Shown here piece after piece: positions 1-9,642 of a stretch of DNA of 35,377 nucleotides. The first letter of the stretch is position 1; every line of letters begins with the position of its first letter. This stretch comes from Candidatus Altimarinota bacterium (GTDB lineage: Bacteria > Patescibacteriota > Gracilibacteria > BD1-5 > UBA6164), in the NCBI GenBank assembly GCA_028692735.1, contig JAQUWS010000010.1, positions 1-35,377 of the forward strand, in the 5' to 3' direction. The notes beneath the pieces were generated by a model that worked only from the letters and a program-made list of their open reading frames with translations, searched no databases and was not told the DNA's origin. The position numbers and the translations under genes were made by a program.

Positions 1-20
1 ATTTTTTTAAAAATTAAAAT

Positions 21-245
21 ATGAGCTATAATGATTTAATTAATATAGATGAATTAAATAAGAAAAAAGAAGAATTTAATGATGAGAGATGAGAAGTTTC
101 TTTTTATTGCAAAGATTGTAGAAAAATTGTACAAACAAGGAGAGTAAATCCAAATTGATATAAGTTTGTTTGTGAAGAGTGTTGAGAAAGTAATATTTCA
201 ATTTGAACATATGAATGATTAAAAAGTAACTACAAAATTAGTTAA
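21..245 (+). CDS. small zinc-ribbon protein
   Basis: A 74-residue frame under code 25 (TGA = Gly), with four in-frame TGA codons and a TAA stop. It has a charged N-terminal part (about residues 10-25, KKKEEF) followed by a four-cysteine zinc ribbon: C30-x2-C33, 17 residues, C51-x2-C54. This is the same CxxC-x17-CxxC spacing seen at the C-termini of the large paralogs further right, although the sequences between the cysteines differ. No catalytic residues or membrane segments are visible. It could be a small nucleic-acid- or protein-binding zinc protein; I do not recognise a named family. The ATG is the first in the window in this frame and no Shine-Dalgarno sequence precedes it. A gene starting upstream of the window edge is unlikely because the bases before the ATG are AT-rich with a TAA. 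Confidence 0.75.
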
Positions 246-396
246 ACCGTATATATATATAAATGTTTATATAAAGCTAAAAATAAACTTTTTTAAAAAA
301 TAATTTGCTTTTTTATATATTTCGTATATATTATTAAAGACTAAGAGTATAAAGTCTAAATTATTAAAAGAAGTCTATTTATATCTTTTTAACTAC

Positions 397-410
397 TATA
401 CTTTTTCACA
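397..410 (+). promoter_or_regulatory. recA: possible recA promoter -10 with overlapping TGTGAAAA site
   Basis: TATACT at 397-402 lies about 31 bases before the recA start codon and is a plausible -10 box. Overlapping it, 401-410 reads on the minus strand as TGTGAAAAAG. The same half-site TGTGAAAA occurs twice between the first TrmB-like regulator and paralog A (2224-2231 and 2302-2309). No good -35 is seen. Further upstream AGACT (338-342) and AGTCT (353-357) form a short inverted repeat. In such AT-rich DNA all of these may be chance. Confidence 0.3.
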
Positions 411-433
411 TTTTTACAAATTAATTTTTTTTT

Positions 434-1420
434 ATGGATAAGAAAGAAGCTTTAGCAAATGCACTATCAATGATAGAAAAACAATTTTGAAAAGGATCAA
501 TAATGTTACTTTGAGATGATGCTGCTTGACAAAAAGTAGAGACAACTTCTTCTTGATCAATTTGATTAGATATAGCATTATGATGATGATATTGAAGATG
601 AAGAATTGTTGAAATTTATTGACCAGAATCATCATGAAAAACAACTCTGACATTGCATGCAATTGCTGAAGTTCAAAAAGCTTGATGAACAGCAGCTTTT
701 ATAGATGCTGAACATGCGTTGGATCCAGAGTACGCAAGAAAAATATGAGTTGAAACAAATGATCTTATCATATCTCAACCTGATTATTGAGAGCAAGCTC
801 TTGAAATAGTTGATTCATTAGTTCGTTCTGGAGCTGTTGATTTGATTATCATTGATTCAGTTGCAGCTCTTACTCCAAAAGCAGAAATAGAATGAGAAAT
901 GTGAGATAGTCATATGTGATTACAAGCAAGACTTATGAGTCAAGCTTTAAGGAAAATTACATGAGCAATAAGCAAATCAAAATGTACAGTTATTTTCATT
1001 AATCAGATTAGGATGAAAATATGAGTAATGTTTTGAAATCCAGAAACAACTACATGATGAAATGCATTGAAATTTTATGCAAGTCAAAGGCTTGAAATAA
1101 GAAGAAAAGATAAGATAGAAGAATGAACTTGAGATTGAAAAACAATTACTTGAAACAAAACAAGAGTAAAAGTAATTAAAAATAAAATAGCACCTCCTTT
1201 TAAAGAAGCTGAATTTGATGTAATGTATAATGAATGAATATCAAAAATTTGAGAAACTCTTGATATTTGAGTAGATCTTTGAATCATAAAAAAATCATGA
1301 TCATTTTATAGTTATAACGATACAAAATTAGGTCAATGAAGAGAAAATGCTAAGCAATTTTTAAGAGAGAATGATAAAATTGCTCAGGAAATAGAAGAAA
1401 TAATAAAAAATAGTCTTTAA
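434..1420 (+). CDS. recA: recombinase RecA
   Basis: A 328-residue RecA, close to the usual length. It forms the ATP-dependent filament on single-stranded DNA that drives strand exchange and SOS signalling. Walker A GPESSGKTT is at residues 63-71, preceded by an LGGGYGRGR-type segment; the Walker B strand LIIIDS has its Asp near residue 141, followed by [14 protein letters not shown] and the [12 protein letters not shown] segment of the L2 loop/core are present. The C-terminus is short and ends EEIIKNSL, without a long acidic tail. By my count about 34 of 37 glycines are TGA, and they fall exactly on invariant RecA glycines, which fixes the genetic code as 25 rather than 4 (TGA = Trp). The start at 434 gives the canonical N-terminus [21 protein letters not shown]. 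It is single-gene with its own terminator. Confidence 0.98.
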
Positions 1421-1421
1421 A

Positions 1422-1465
1422 AAACTAAAAAAAAATCAACAAATTTGTTGATTTTTTTTTAGTTT
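1422..1465. terminator. bidirectional terminator, 44-bp perfect palindrome
   Basis: A perfect 22 + 22 palindrome built around ATCAACAAA/TTTGTTGAT, flanked by A9 on the left and T9 on the right, so it gives a hairpin plus U-tract in both directions. It begins one base after the recA stop and includes the last seven bases of the convergent TrmB-like gene, serving both. Confidence 0.9.
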
Positions 1466-2220
1466 AAGTGTTCAAAAATAAAATGCATAGAATAAGCTAA
1501 TTCCTCACTATCAATTCTTATTCAAATAGGCACATCTTTAAATATTATTATATAAACTATACTTCATATAATAATTATATTGATTGATGAGTTTGCTGCT
1601 GGTAAATTATTTAATCAATCAATACCTTTAACTCTTCATAAACTTTCCATTAAACTAATTCAATTTCATAAAAAAGTATCTACAAATATCTGATTTTCTT
1701 TTAATTTTGAGAAAAAATCTTCCCTATATCTTTTTGCTATATCATTTGTATTTCAAGCTGCCTCAAGAGTATTTGATGCAAATAGTTTTATTGAAAGATA
1801 TCATTTTTTAATAACATAATTATATATATCATCATAAATATTTTTTAATCATTCAAGACTATCATATATAGTTATTTTTGGTATATCAAAATTATATTTT
1901 TTATTAAACTGAATTAATTCAGTTTCTATATTTTGATAATCATTTTCTAGTTTTTTATAAGAATCTTGTTTTTGTTTTATATATTTTTTAATTAGACTTA
2001 AATCACTTATAAAAAAGTATTTTATGTTGTTTTTTGTTGTTACAGATATAAGATTTTCATCACACAATTTAAGAAGCACTTTATAAACATAAGTCCTCTC
2101 TAAATTTGAATATTTTGCAATTATTGAAGCTGGTTGTGTTCCTAATTTATATAAATTTAAAAAGATTAAAGACTCTTTTTCAGAAAAACCTAAATCATTA
2201 AAAAACTTTTTAAAATGCAT
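1459..2220 (-). CDS. TrmB-like transcriptional regulator 1
   Basis: 253 residues under code 25. The first ~65 residues form a winged-helix domain of the TrmB type (GFSEKESLIFLNLYKLGTQP, then ASIIAKYSNLERTYVYKVL). A coiled-coil linker follows (about residues 72-110, rich in K/E/Q), then a C-terminal effector-like domain with FASNTLE, VDTFLGNGIS, LPAANSSI and a VYIIIFKDVP strand. TrmB family members usually sense a small ligand through the C-terminal part; no ligand can be inferred. It is divergent from paralog A with 134 bp between the starts, and is a clear paralog of the regulator at 20152-20925, which sits in the same position relative to paralog H. That suggests it controls the A-E run, itself, or both. 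Its stop codon lies within the shared terminator. Confidence 0.9.
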
Positions 2221-2223
2221 AGT

Positions 2224-2241
2224 TGTGAAAAAATTATCACA
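2224..2241. promoter_or_regulatory. inverted repeat, candidate TrmB-like operator
   Basis: TGTGA (2224-2228), an 8-base spacer, TCACA (2237-2241). It lies 3 bases upstream of the regulator 1 start codon, so it would cover its translation or transcription start. A matching TGTGA-N9-TCACA lies upstream of the paralogous regulator at 20936-20954. A further half-site TGTGAAAA is at 2302-2309. The binding role is inferred from position and recurrence. Confidence 0.5.
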
Positions 2242-2292
2242 TAATATTTTGTTTATTTTATCATAAAAACAGATAAATACAAATATTTTATC

Positions 2293-2320
2293 TTTACAAA
2301 GTGTGAAAAGTATATATTCT
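2293..2320 (+). promoter_or_regulatory. possible promoter of paralog A run
   Basis: TTTACA (2293-2298), 16-base spacer, TATTCT (2315-2320), placing a start near 2327 and leaving a ~28-base leader before the ATG at 2355. The TGTGAAAA half-site lies in the spacer. AT-rich context makes this tentative. Confidence 0.35.
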
Positions 2321-2354
2321 ATTTAAAAATATATTAATACATAATAAATAATAT

Positions 2355-4184
2355 ATGTCAAATAATATAGAAATGGTAGTTGAATCAAAAGTTTGTAGAC
2401 ACTGTCAAACAAAATTTGAGATAACAGATAAGGATTTGGAATTCTACGAAAAAGTAAGTCCAAGTATCTGATGAAAAAAACATGTAATACCATCTCCAAC
2501 ATTATGTCCAGAATGTAGACAACAAAGGAGATTAGCTTTTAGAAATGAAAGAAAATTATATAAAAGAACATGTGATGCAACAGGAAAACCAATTATTTCT
2601 ATGTTTTCACCAGACAAAAAAATAAAAGTATATAACAAAGAAGATTGGTGGAGTGATAAATGGAACCCAATGGATGAATGAAAAGAGTTTGATTTCAATA
2701 AAACATTTTTTGAACAATTTAAAGAGCTATATAATCTTATTCCTCAAGTAGCACTTGTTGCAATTTGAAATGAAAATTGTGATTATACAAATTTTGCGTG
2801 ATATAATAAGAGTTGTTATCTTTGTTATGATTATTGATGGAATAATGATTGTTCATACATTACAAAATCATATAGAAATTCTAATTCAATAGATATGTTT
2901 TCAAGTCTAGAATGTGAAAATTCTTACTGATTAACAGATTGTTATAAATGTAATAACTGCACAAATTGTATAAATACAGAAAATTCAAGTGATTGTAATT
3001 ATTGTTTTAATTGTAGTTGATGTAATTCTTGTATTTTGTGTTCTAATTTATCAAATAAAAGTTATTACATATTAAATAAACAATACACAAAAGAAGATTA
3101 TTATAAAAAGAAAAAAGAGTTAGATTTGTTGAATAGTTCAGATTTTAAAAAAGAATTTAACAACTTGTTAACAAGTTCTATACATAAATTTAGCAATAAT
3201 TTATCTTGTGAAAATGTATTATGAGATTATTTAAAAGAATGTTCAAATGCTTATTATAGTTTTAATTCCCAAAAGAGTAAAAATATAAAATATGTTAATG
3301 ATGCAATAATAGTTGAAAATTCATATGATGATCTATTCTCATGAAATAATACTTCAATGACATTAGAAACTATATGATGTGAAAACTTAAATAATAGTTG
3401 TTTTTGTTATTCATGTTGGCAATGAAATCACAATATATATTATTCATACTTTTGTCATGCCTCATCAAATTTATTTTGATGTGTGTGAATTCGTAATAAA
3501 GATTATTGCATATTAAATAAACAATATACAAAAGATGAGTATGAAGAATTAGTTCCAAAAATAATAGAACATATGCAAAAAACATGAGAATGGTGAGAAT
3601 TTTTTCCCTCATCAATATCTCCATTTTGATACAATGAAACACTTGCAAATGAGTATTTTCCTTTAAGTAGAGAAAAAGTTCTTTCTATCGTCATTCCTGC
3701 GAAGGCAGGAATCCATAGACAAGATAACTCCTTATTAAATAAAAAAGCCAGTGCTAAAAATAATTTTAATGATTTAGGAATAAACCTGGAATGACAAAAT
3801 ACATTTATAAACTGACCAATATTCAACCGGTCAACTTATGAACAACCAATTCCAAAAGTAGATAAAATTATACCAGCGAGTAAAGTCCCAAAAGATATAA
3901 AAGAAATCCCAGATGATATACTAAATCGGGCTATAGAGTGTGAAATAACTAAAAAACCATTTAGAATAATATCTCAAGAATTAGATTTTTACAGAAAACA
4001 CAATTTACCAATCCCAAGAAGACATCCAGATCAAAGACATCTAGATAGGATGGCTTTAAGAAATCCAAGAAAACTTTATGATAGACAATGTGATAAATGT
4101 GTAAAAGATATTAAAACAACATATGCTCCTGAAAGATCTGAAATAGTTTATTGTGAAAATTGTTATAATAAAGAAATTTATTAA
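2355..4184 (+). CDS. paralog A: zinc-finger / Cys-rich repeat protein
   Basis: 609 residues under code 25 and the reference for the plan shared by A-O. Residues 14-54 form a four-cysteine finger (C14-x2-C17 ... C51-P-E-C54) with FEITDKDLEFYEKVSP between and CRQQRR after, resembling the probable zinc-ribbon zf-trcl. Residues ~68-110 are a degenerate second ribbon ending DWWSDKW. From ~130 to ~400 comes a Cys/Asn/Tyr-rich region in two modules, each closed by a variant of NK-x-Y-C-I-L-N-K-Q-Y-T-K-E-E-Y (near 232-250 and 375-395). Then GEWGEFFP (~411), the conserved tail IPDDILNRAIECEITKKPF and NLPIPRRHPDQRH, and a C-terminal ribbon C579-x2-C582-x17-C600-x2-C603. No signal peptide or membrane helix, so probably cytosolic; function unknown. 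An in-frame palindromic element (3690-3795) interrupts the linker before the tail. First gene of a run with 14 bp to B. Confidence 0.9.
3690..3795. repeat. in-frame palindromic element, type 3, in paralog A
   Basis: Bounded by GTCATTCC (3690-3697) and GGAATGAC (3788-3795), with an internal hairpin ATTCCTGCGAAGGCAGGAAT near the left end. It encodes IVIPAKAGIHR and onward, ending LEG with TGA read as Gly. VIPAKAGIH/WIPAFAGMT-type translations belong to a dispersed palindromic repeat known from many bacteria. Length 106 bp; it sits at the linker before the conserved tail. Confidence 0.85.
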
Positions 4185-4198
4185 TTAATTTTAGAAAA

Positions 4199-5878
4199 AT
4201 GTTTGAGAATGAAAAAATAGTTGAAACAAAAAACTGTAGACAATGTCAAACAACGTTTGAAATAACGGATAAAGATTTAGAATTCTATGAAAAAGTAAGT
4301 CCAAGTTTTTGATGAGATAAATACATAATCCCAACACCAACTTTATGTCCTGAATGTAGACAACAAAGAAGATTATCATTTAGAAATGAAAGAAAACTCT
4401 ACAAAAGAATTTGTGATGCAACTTGAAAACCTATAATTTCAATCTTTTCTCCAAATAAATCTTTTAAAGTATATAATCAAGAGTTTTGGTGGAGTGATAA
4501 GTGGAATCCTTTAGATTATGGGAGGGATTTTGATTTTAATAAAACATTTTTTGAACAATTCTGAGAATTAGTAAAAGTAATACCAAGAGAGTCTGCTTTT
4601 ACAAAAAATATGACAAACTCTCCTTACTCAAATTTTGAATCTGATGAAAAAGACTGTTATTTAACAGTTTGATGACACTATAATGAAAATTGTATGTATT
4701 GAACGTATTATGTAAGTTCAAAAAATAGCATGGATTGATATTGGTGATGGTACATAGAAAATTGCTATGAAACAGTAAATGTAATGAATTGTTTTAATTG
4801 TAAATATATACAATATTGTGAAAATTGTTCATCTTGTGATTTTTGTTATGATTGCATTTGATGTACCGAATGTATTTGATGTGTATGATTAAGAAATAAA
4901 AAATATTGTATTTATAATAAGCAATATTCAAAAGATGAATATAAAAATATAATTAATGAAAATAATATTATTGGTAAAAAAAATTATAATAATTTGTTAT
5001 TAAATCATCCTAGAAGATCAACAAATATAATATGATCATCTAATTGTATTTGAAATGATATATTAAATTCAAAAAATTGTTCTAATTGTTTTTACGTTGA
5101 AGAGTCAGAAGATTGTAGGAATTGTTTTATAATTTGAAAAATAAAAAATGCAGTGGATATAACTTCAGTATGATATTCTGAAGTTTGTTATGAATTATGT
5201 TCATCAAATGATTTATATTGATGATTTGCTTGTTTTAGCTGCTGGTGATGACAAAATATATGCTATTGTGATATTTGTTATGATTGTGTAAATTGTTTTT
5301 GATGTGTATGACTTAGTAATAAAGAATATTGTATTTTTAATAAACAATATATAAAAGATGAGTATCAAGAATTAGTGCAAAAGATTATAAAACATATGAT
5401 AAAAACTTGAGAATGGTGAGAATTTTTTCCTGTATCAATATCTCCATTTTGATATAATGAAACAGTAGCACAAGAGTATTTTCCATTAAAAAAAGAAGAA
5501 TCAATTTTGAAATGATTTAATTGGTCAGATTATGAACAACCAATTCCAAAAGTAGACAAAATTATCCAAGCATTAAAACTTCCAAATAATATTAAAGAAA
5601 TCCCAGATGATATACTAAACCGGGCAATAGAATGTGAAATAACTAAAAAACCATTTAGAATAATAAAACAAGAACTAGATTTTTATAGAAAACACAATTT
5701 ACCAATACCAAAAAGACACCCAGAGCAAAGGCATTTAGATCGTATGATATTAAGAAATCCAAGAAAACTCTATGATAGAAAATGTGATAAATGTAAAAAA
5801 GATATAAAAACAACATATTCTCCAGAACGACCAGAAATAGTATACTGTGAAGACTGTTACGATAAAGAAATCTATTAA
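4199..5878 (+). CDS. paralog B: zinc-finger / Cys-rich repeat protein, no insertions
   Basis: 559 residues. This member carries no palindromic element, so it shows the uninterrupted linkers: the finger loop reads VSPSFGGDKYIIPTPTLCPEC, trimmed here to C13-x2-C16 and a CPEC pair, and the tail linker reads EYFPLKKEESILKGFNWSD. The second ribbon is degenerate (CDATGKPIIS). The central region is very rich in Cys and Gly, with the module boundary repeated twice as FGCVGL/IGCVGL plus NK-x-YCI-x-NKQY. C-terminal ribbon at C529, C532, C550, C553. It follows A by 14 bp and precedes C by 20 bp, consistent with co-transcription; no Shine-Dalgarno is seen before the ATG. Function unknown. Confidence 0.9.
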
Positions 5879-5898
5879 TAATATATCAAAACTAATTT

Positions 5899-7728
5899 AT
5901 GTTTAAAAATGAAAAAATAGTTGAAACAAAAATTTGTATACAATGTCAATCAGAGTTTGAAATAACAGATAAAGATTTAGAATTCTATGAAAAAGTAAGT
6001 CCAAGTTTTTGATGACAAAAATACTCAATCCCAACACCAACATTATGCCCAGATTGTCGCCTTCAAAGAAGATCTGTTTTTAGAAATGTTAGAAAATTAT
6101 ATAAAAGAACCTGTGATGCAACATGAAAACCAATAATTTCAATATATTCACCTGATAAACCATACAAAGTATATAATCAAGAATTTTGGTGGAGTGATAA
6201 ATGGGATGCTTTGAAGTATTGAATAGATTTTGATTTTACTAGATCATTTTTTCATCAAATAGGTTATTTAATAAAGTCAGTTCCAAAGATTTCATTAAGT
6301 ACAGAAAAATTAGAAAACTCAGATTATGTAAATTATAGTTGACGGATAAAAAATTGTTATTTAGTTTTTATATCTGCATATGATGAAAATTGTTATTATT
6401 CAAACTGATTAAGATATTCTGAAAATACTATGGATTCTACTTTTTCACAATATTTAAATAATTGCTATAACATAATTGATTCGTTAAACTGTACAGGATG
6501 TTTTTATTTAAGTAATTCAAAAAATTGTAATAATTGTTATTATTGAGAAAATTTGGAATGATGTAGTAACTGCCTATATTGTATGAATTTAAAAAATAAA
6601 CAATATTGTGTACTAAATAAAGAAATATGAAAAGAAGAATATGATAAAATAAAAGATTCTTTTTTGAATAATAAAGAATATATAAAAAAATATAAAGAAT
6701 TACTTATTAAAAGTCCACATAAAAATACTTTTAATATATTAAGTGAAAATTGTGAATGAGAATACATTGTTAATAGTAAAAATATTTATCAATGATTTGA
6801 TTTATCAAATGTTCATGATTGTAAATATGTTGATTGGTTACTTGATTCAAAAAATTGTTATGATGTTTACGATTGGTGAGAAACAGCAGAACAATGTTAT
6901 GAATGTTATAAAATATGAAAATGAGTTTACAATACTTTGTTTTCTGCTTTTTGTATAGAAAATATAAGTAATTTAATTTATTGTTATGATTGTGTAAATA
7001 ATTGTTCAAATTGTTTTTGATGTGTATGACTAAAAAACAAATCATATTGTATTTTAAATAAACAATATACAAAAGACGAGTATGAAGAATTAGTTCCAAA
7101 AATCATAGAACATATGATGAAAACAAGAGAATGGTGAGAATTTTTTCCATCATCAATGTCTCCATTTTGATACAACGAAACAGTAGCAAATGAATATTTT
7201 CCTTTGAGTAGAGAAAATGGTATTAATATAAATGTCATCTCGAGCGAAGTCGAGAGATCTGTCGGAGAGTTAAATAAAAATTTATGAAAAAATAATGTTA
7301 TTCTCAAAGAACAGATTCCTCCATTACAGTCGGAATGACAGTCAACATTCCTACACTGACCAGTCTTCAACCGGTCAACCTATGAACAAGAATTTCCAAA
7401 AGTAGACAAAATTATCCCTGCAAGCAAACTTCCAGAAGATATCAAACATATACCAGATGATATTTTAAATTGGGCAATAGAGTGTGAAATAACAAAAAAG
7501 CCATTTAGAATAATTAGCCAAGAACTAGAGTTTTACAGAAAACACAAATTACCAATACCAAAAAGACATCCAGACCAAAGGCATCTAGATCGTATGAGTT
7601 TAAGAAATCCAAGAAAGCTATTTGATAGAACTTGTGATAAATGTGGAAAAGATATTAAAACTACTTATTCTCCAGAAAGACCTGAAATAGTATACTGTGA
7701 ATATTGTTACAATAATGAAATTTATTAA
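5899..7728 (+). CDS. paralog C: zinc-finger / Cys-rich repeat protein
   Basis: 609 residues, start MFKNEKIVETKIC. Finger at C13-x2-C16 with the second pair CPDC; the usual CRQQRR is CRLQRR here. Second ribbon degenerate (CDATGKPIIS ... YNQEFWWSDKW). The central region has repeated NCY, NCNNC and ENCYYSN motifs; the first module ends NLKNKQYCVLNKE and the second FGCVGLKNKSYCILNKQY. In the later block GEWGEFFP is REWGEFFP. C-terminal ribbon C579, C582, C600, C603 with CEYC. A type 4 element (7234-7339) occupies the tail linker. Gaps of 20 bp to B and 17 bp to D place it within the run. Function unknown. Confidence 0.9.
7234..7339. repeat. in-frame palindromic element, type 4, in paralog C
   Basis: Starts GTCATCTCGAGCGAAGTCGA, whose CTCGAGCGAAGTCGAG is a hairpin, and ends CGGAATGAC. 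Translated in frame as VISSEVERS and onward, ending SEG with TGA as Gly. Only copy of this type in the window, but at exactly the same site as the other types. Confidence 0.8.
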
Positions 7729-7745
7729 TGAACTTAAAATAATTT

Positions 7746-9626
7746 ATGTTTAACAATGAAAAAATAGTAGAAACAAAAATTTGTAGACAATGTCAAACAA
7801 AGTTTGATATAACAGACAAAGATTTAGAATTCTATGAAAAAATAAGTCCTGTTTTTAAAATACATCACCCTAATCCTCTCCTTATAGGAGATGGGATAGA
7901 AAAGTCCTTCTCAAGAAAGGATAATGATTTAGGATGAGGTTTAAAAGAAATCAAATACTTAATCCCAACTCCCACTCTTTGTCCAGATTGTAGACAACAA
8001 AGAAGATTAGCTTTCAGAAATGAAAGAAAATTATACAAAAGAACCTGTGATGCAACATGAAAACCAATAATTTCAATTTATTCACCTGATAAACCATACA
8101 AAGTATATAATCAAGAATTTTGGTGGAGTGACAAATGGGATGCTTTAAAGTATTGAAAAGAATTTGATTTTAGTAAATCATTTTTTCATCAAATAAAAGA
8201 ATTACTTGATAGTGTTCCAAAACAATGTCTTATATGAGCAAATAATACAAATTCAGAATACACAAATTTAACAGCAAACAATAAAGATTGTTACTATATC
8301 TTTGAAAGTTCAAATAATGAGAATTCATTGTTTTGATATTGGCTTCAAAAAAGCAATAATTGTGTAGATTGTAACTTTATTCATGAATGTGAAAATTGTT
8401 ATGAATGTATGAATTGTTATAATTGTTTTGAATCAAAATTTTTATTTTCATGTAAAAATTGTAGAAATTCATATTTTTTAGAAGATTGTATTTGATGTAA
8501 TAACTGTTTTTGTTGTACAAATCTTGTTAATAAAGAATATTACATATTCAATAAAAAATTTACAAAAGATGAATACTTTAAGGAAATTCAAAATTTGTTA
8601 TTGAATAATATAACAAAACAAAGATTTATAGATTTTTCAAAAAAACAAGTAAAAAAGAATTTAAGGATTCTAAATTCAGATAATTGTATATGAGATCAAA
8701 TAGAAAATTCAAAAAACTGTATAAATTGTTTTCATTCTCATGATGCAGAAGATTGTAAATATTGAGAACATGTTTGGAGAAATGCAAAAAATTGTGTTGA
8801 TGTAAGTACTGCATGAAGAGATGCTAGTTTTATATATGAATCAATTAATTGCTGAATCCAAACTCATAATTTTAAATTTTGTGTACAGTGCTGGAGTTGA
8901 TCAAATATAATGTATAGTTTTTTTTCAGATAATATAAATAATTGTTTCTGATGAGTATGACTAAAAAACAAATCATACTGCATCCTAAACAAACAATATA
9001 CCAAAGAAGAATATGAAAAACTAGTACCAAAAATAATAGAACATATGCAAAAAACATGAGAATGGTGAGAATTTTTTCCATCATCAATGTCTCCATTTTG
9101 ATACAACGAAACAGTTGCGAATGAATATTTCCAATTGAATTCAGATGATATTTTAAATTGTCATTCTGAACTTGTTTCAGAATCATCAAAAGGTATAAAA
9201 TCCTTATTTAATGATTCCGGACTAAATCCGGAATGACAGTCAACATTACTACACTGACAAATATTCAACTGGTCAACATACGAACAACCATTTCCAAAAG
9301 TAGACAAAATTATCCAAGCGTTAAAACTACCAGATGATATTTCTCAAATCCCAGATGATATACTAAATTGGGCAATAGAGTGTGAAATAACAAAAAAGCC
9401 ATTTAGAATAATTAGCCAAGAACTAGAGTTTTACAGAAAACACAATTTACCAATACCAAGAAGACATCCAGACCAAAGGCATCTAGATCGTATGAGTTTA
9501 AGAAATCCAAGAAAACTCTATGATAGAAAATGTGATAAATGTAAAAAAGATATAAAAACAACTTATCCTCCAGATAGACTAGAAATAGTATACTGTGAAG
9601 ACTGTTACAATAAAGAAATCTATTAA
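7746..9626 (+). CDS. paralog D: zinc-finger / Cys-rich repeat protein with two insertions
   Basis: 626 residues, start MFNNEKIVETKIC with finger C13-x2-C16. A type 1 element is inserted between the two cysteine pairs, enlarging the finger loop by about 28 residues (HHPNPLLIGDG...) before YLIPTPTLCPDC. Degenerate second ribbon CDATGKPIIS. Central modules end NLVNKEYYIFNKKFTKDEY and GLKNKSYCILNKQYTKEEY. A type 2 element (9160-9237) fills the tail linker. C-terminal ribbon C596, C599, C617, C620. Shares a 117-bp identical block with E around the second element. Gap of 16 bp to E. In code 11 it would stop soon after the finger, in the first element. Function unknown. Confidence 0.9.
7863..7939. 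repeat. in-frame palindromic element, type 1, in paralog D finger
   Basis: Left arm ATCACCCTAATCCTCTCC, right arm ends GGATGAGG, with GGAGATGGG and TCCTTCTC internal pieces, giving long imperfect pairing. It codes for HHPNPLLIGDG and ends DLGGG where TGA is Gly. CTCACCC...GGGTGAG repeats of this sort are dispersed in many bacterial genomes. Same insertion point as in E and G. Confidence 0.8.
9160..9237. repeat. in-frame palindromic element, type 2, in paralog D tail linker
   Basis: GTCATTCTGAACTTGTTTCA starts the element; it contains GATTCCGGACTAAATCCGGAAT as a second hairpin (quoted arms GATTCCGG and CCGGAATGAC) and ends ATGAC. It translates as CHSELVSES with the right arm NPEG. Identical to the copy in E except the final bases. 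Confidence 0.85.
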
Positions 9627-9642
9627 TTATCAAAACTAATTT

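Noticed and set aside
432-1287. Minus-strand short frames opposite recA
   Set aside because: They overlap a complete, highly conserved RecA on the + strand and have low-complexity Leu/Phe/Ile content typical of antisense AT-rich DNA.
434-1420. Code 4 (TGA = Trp) as in mycoplasmas
   Set aside because: Trp would fall on invariant P-loop glycines of RecA and the TraG-like ATPase; only Gly fits.
3503-3826. Minus-strand frame with WIPAFAGMT-like segment
   Set aside because: It is the palindromic element of paralog A read on the other strand; the flanks are antisense to conserved tail coding sequence.
6984-7370. Minus-strand 128-residue frame
   Set aside because: Antisense to the end of paralog C and its type 4 element; no domain is recognisable.
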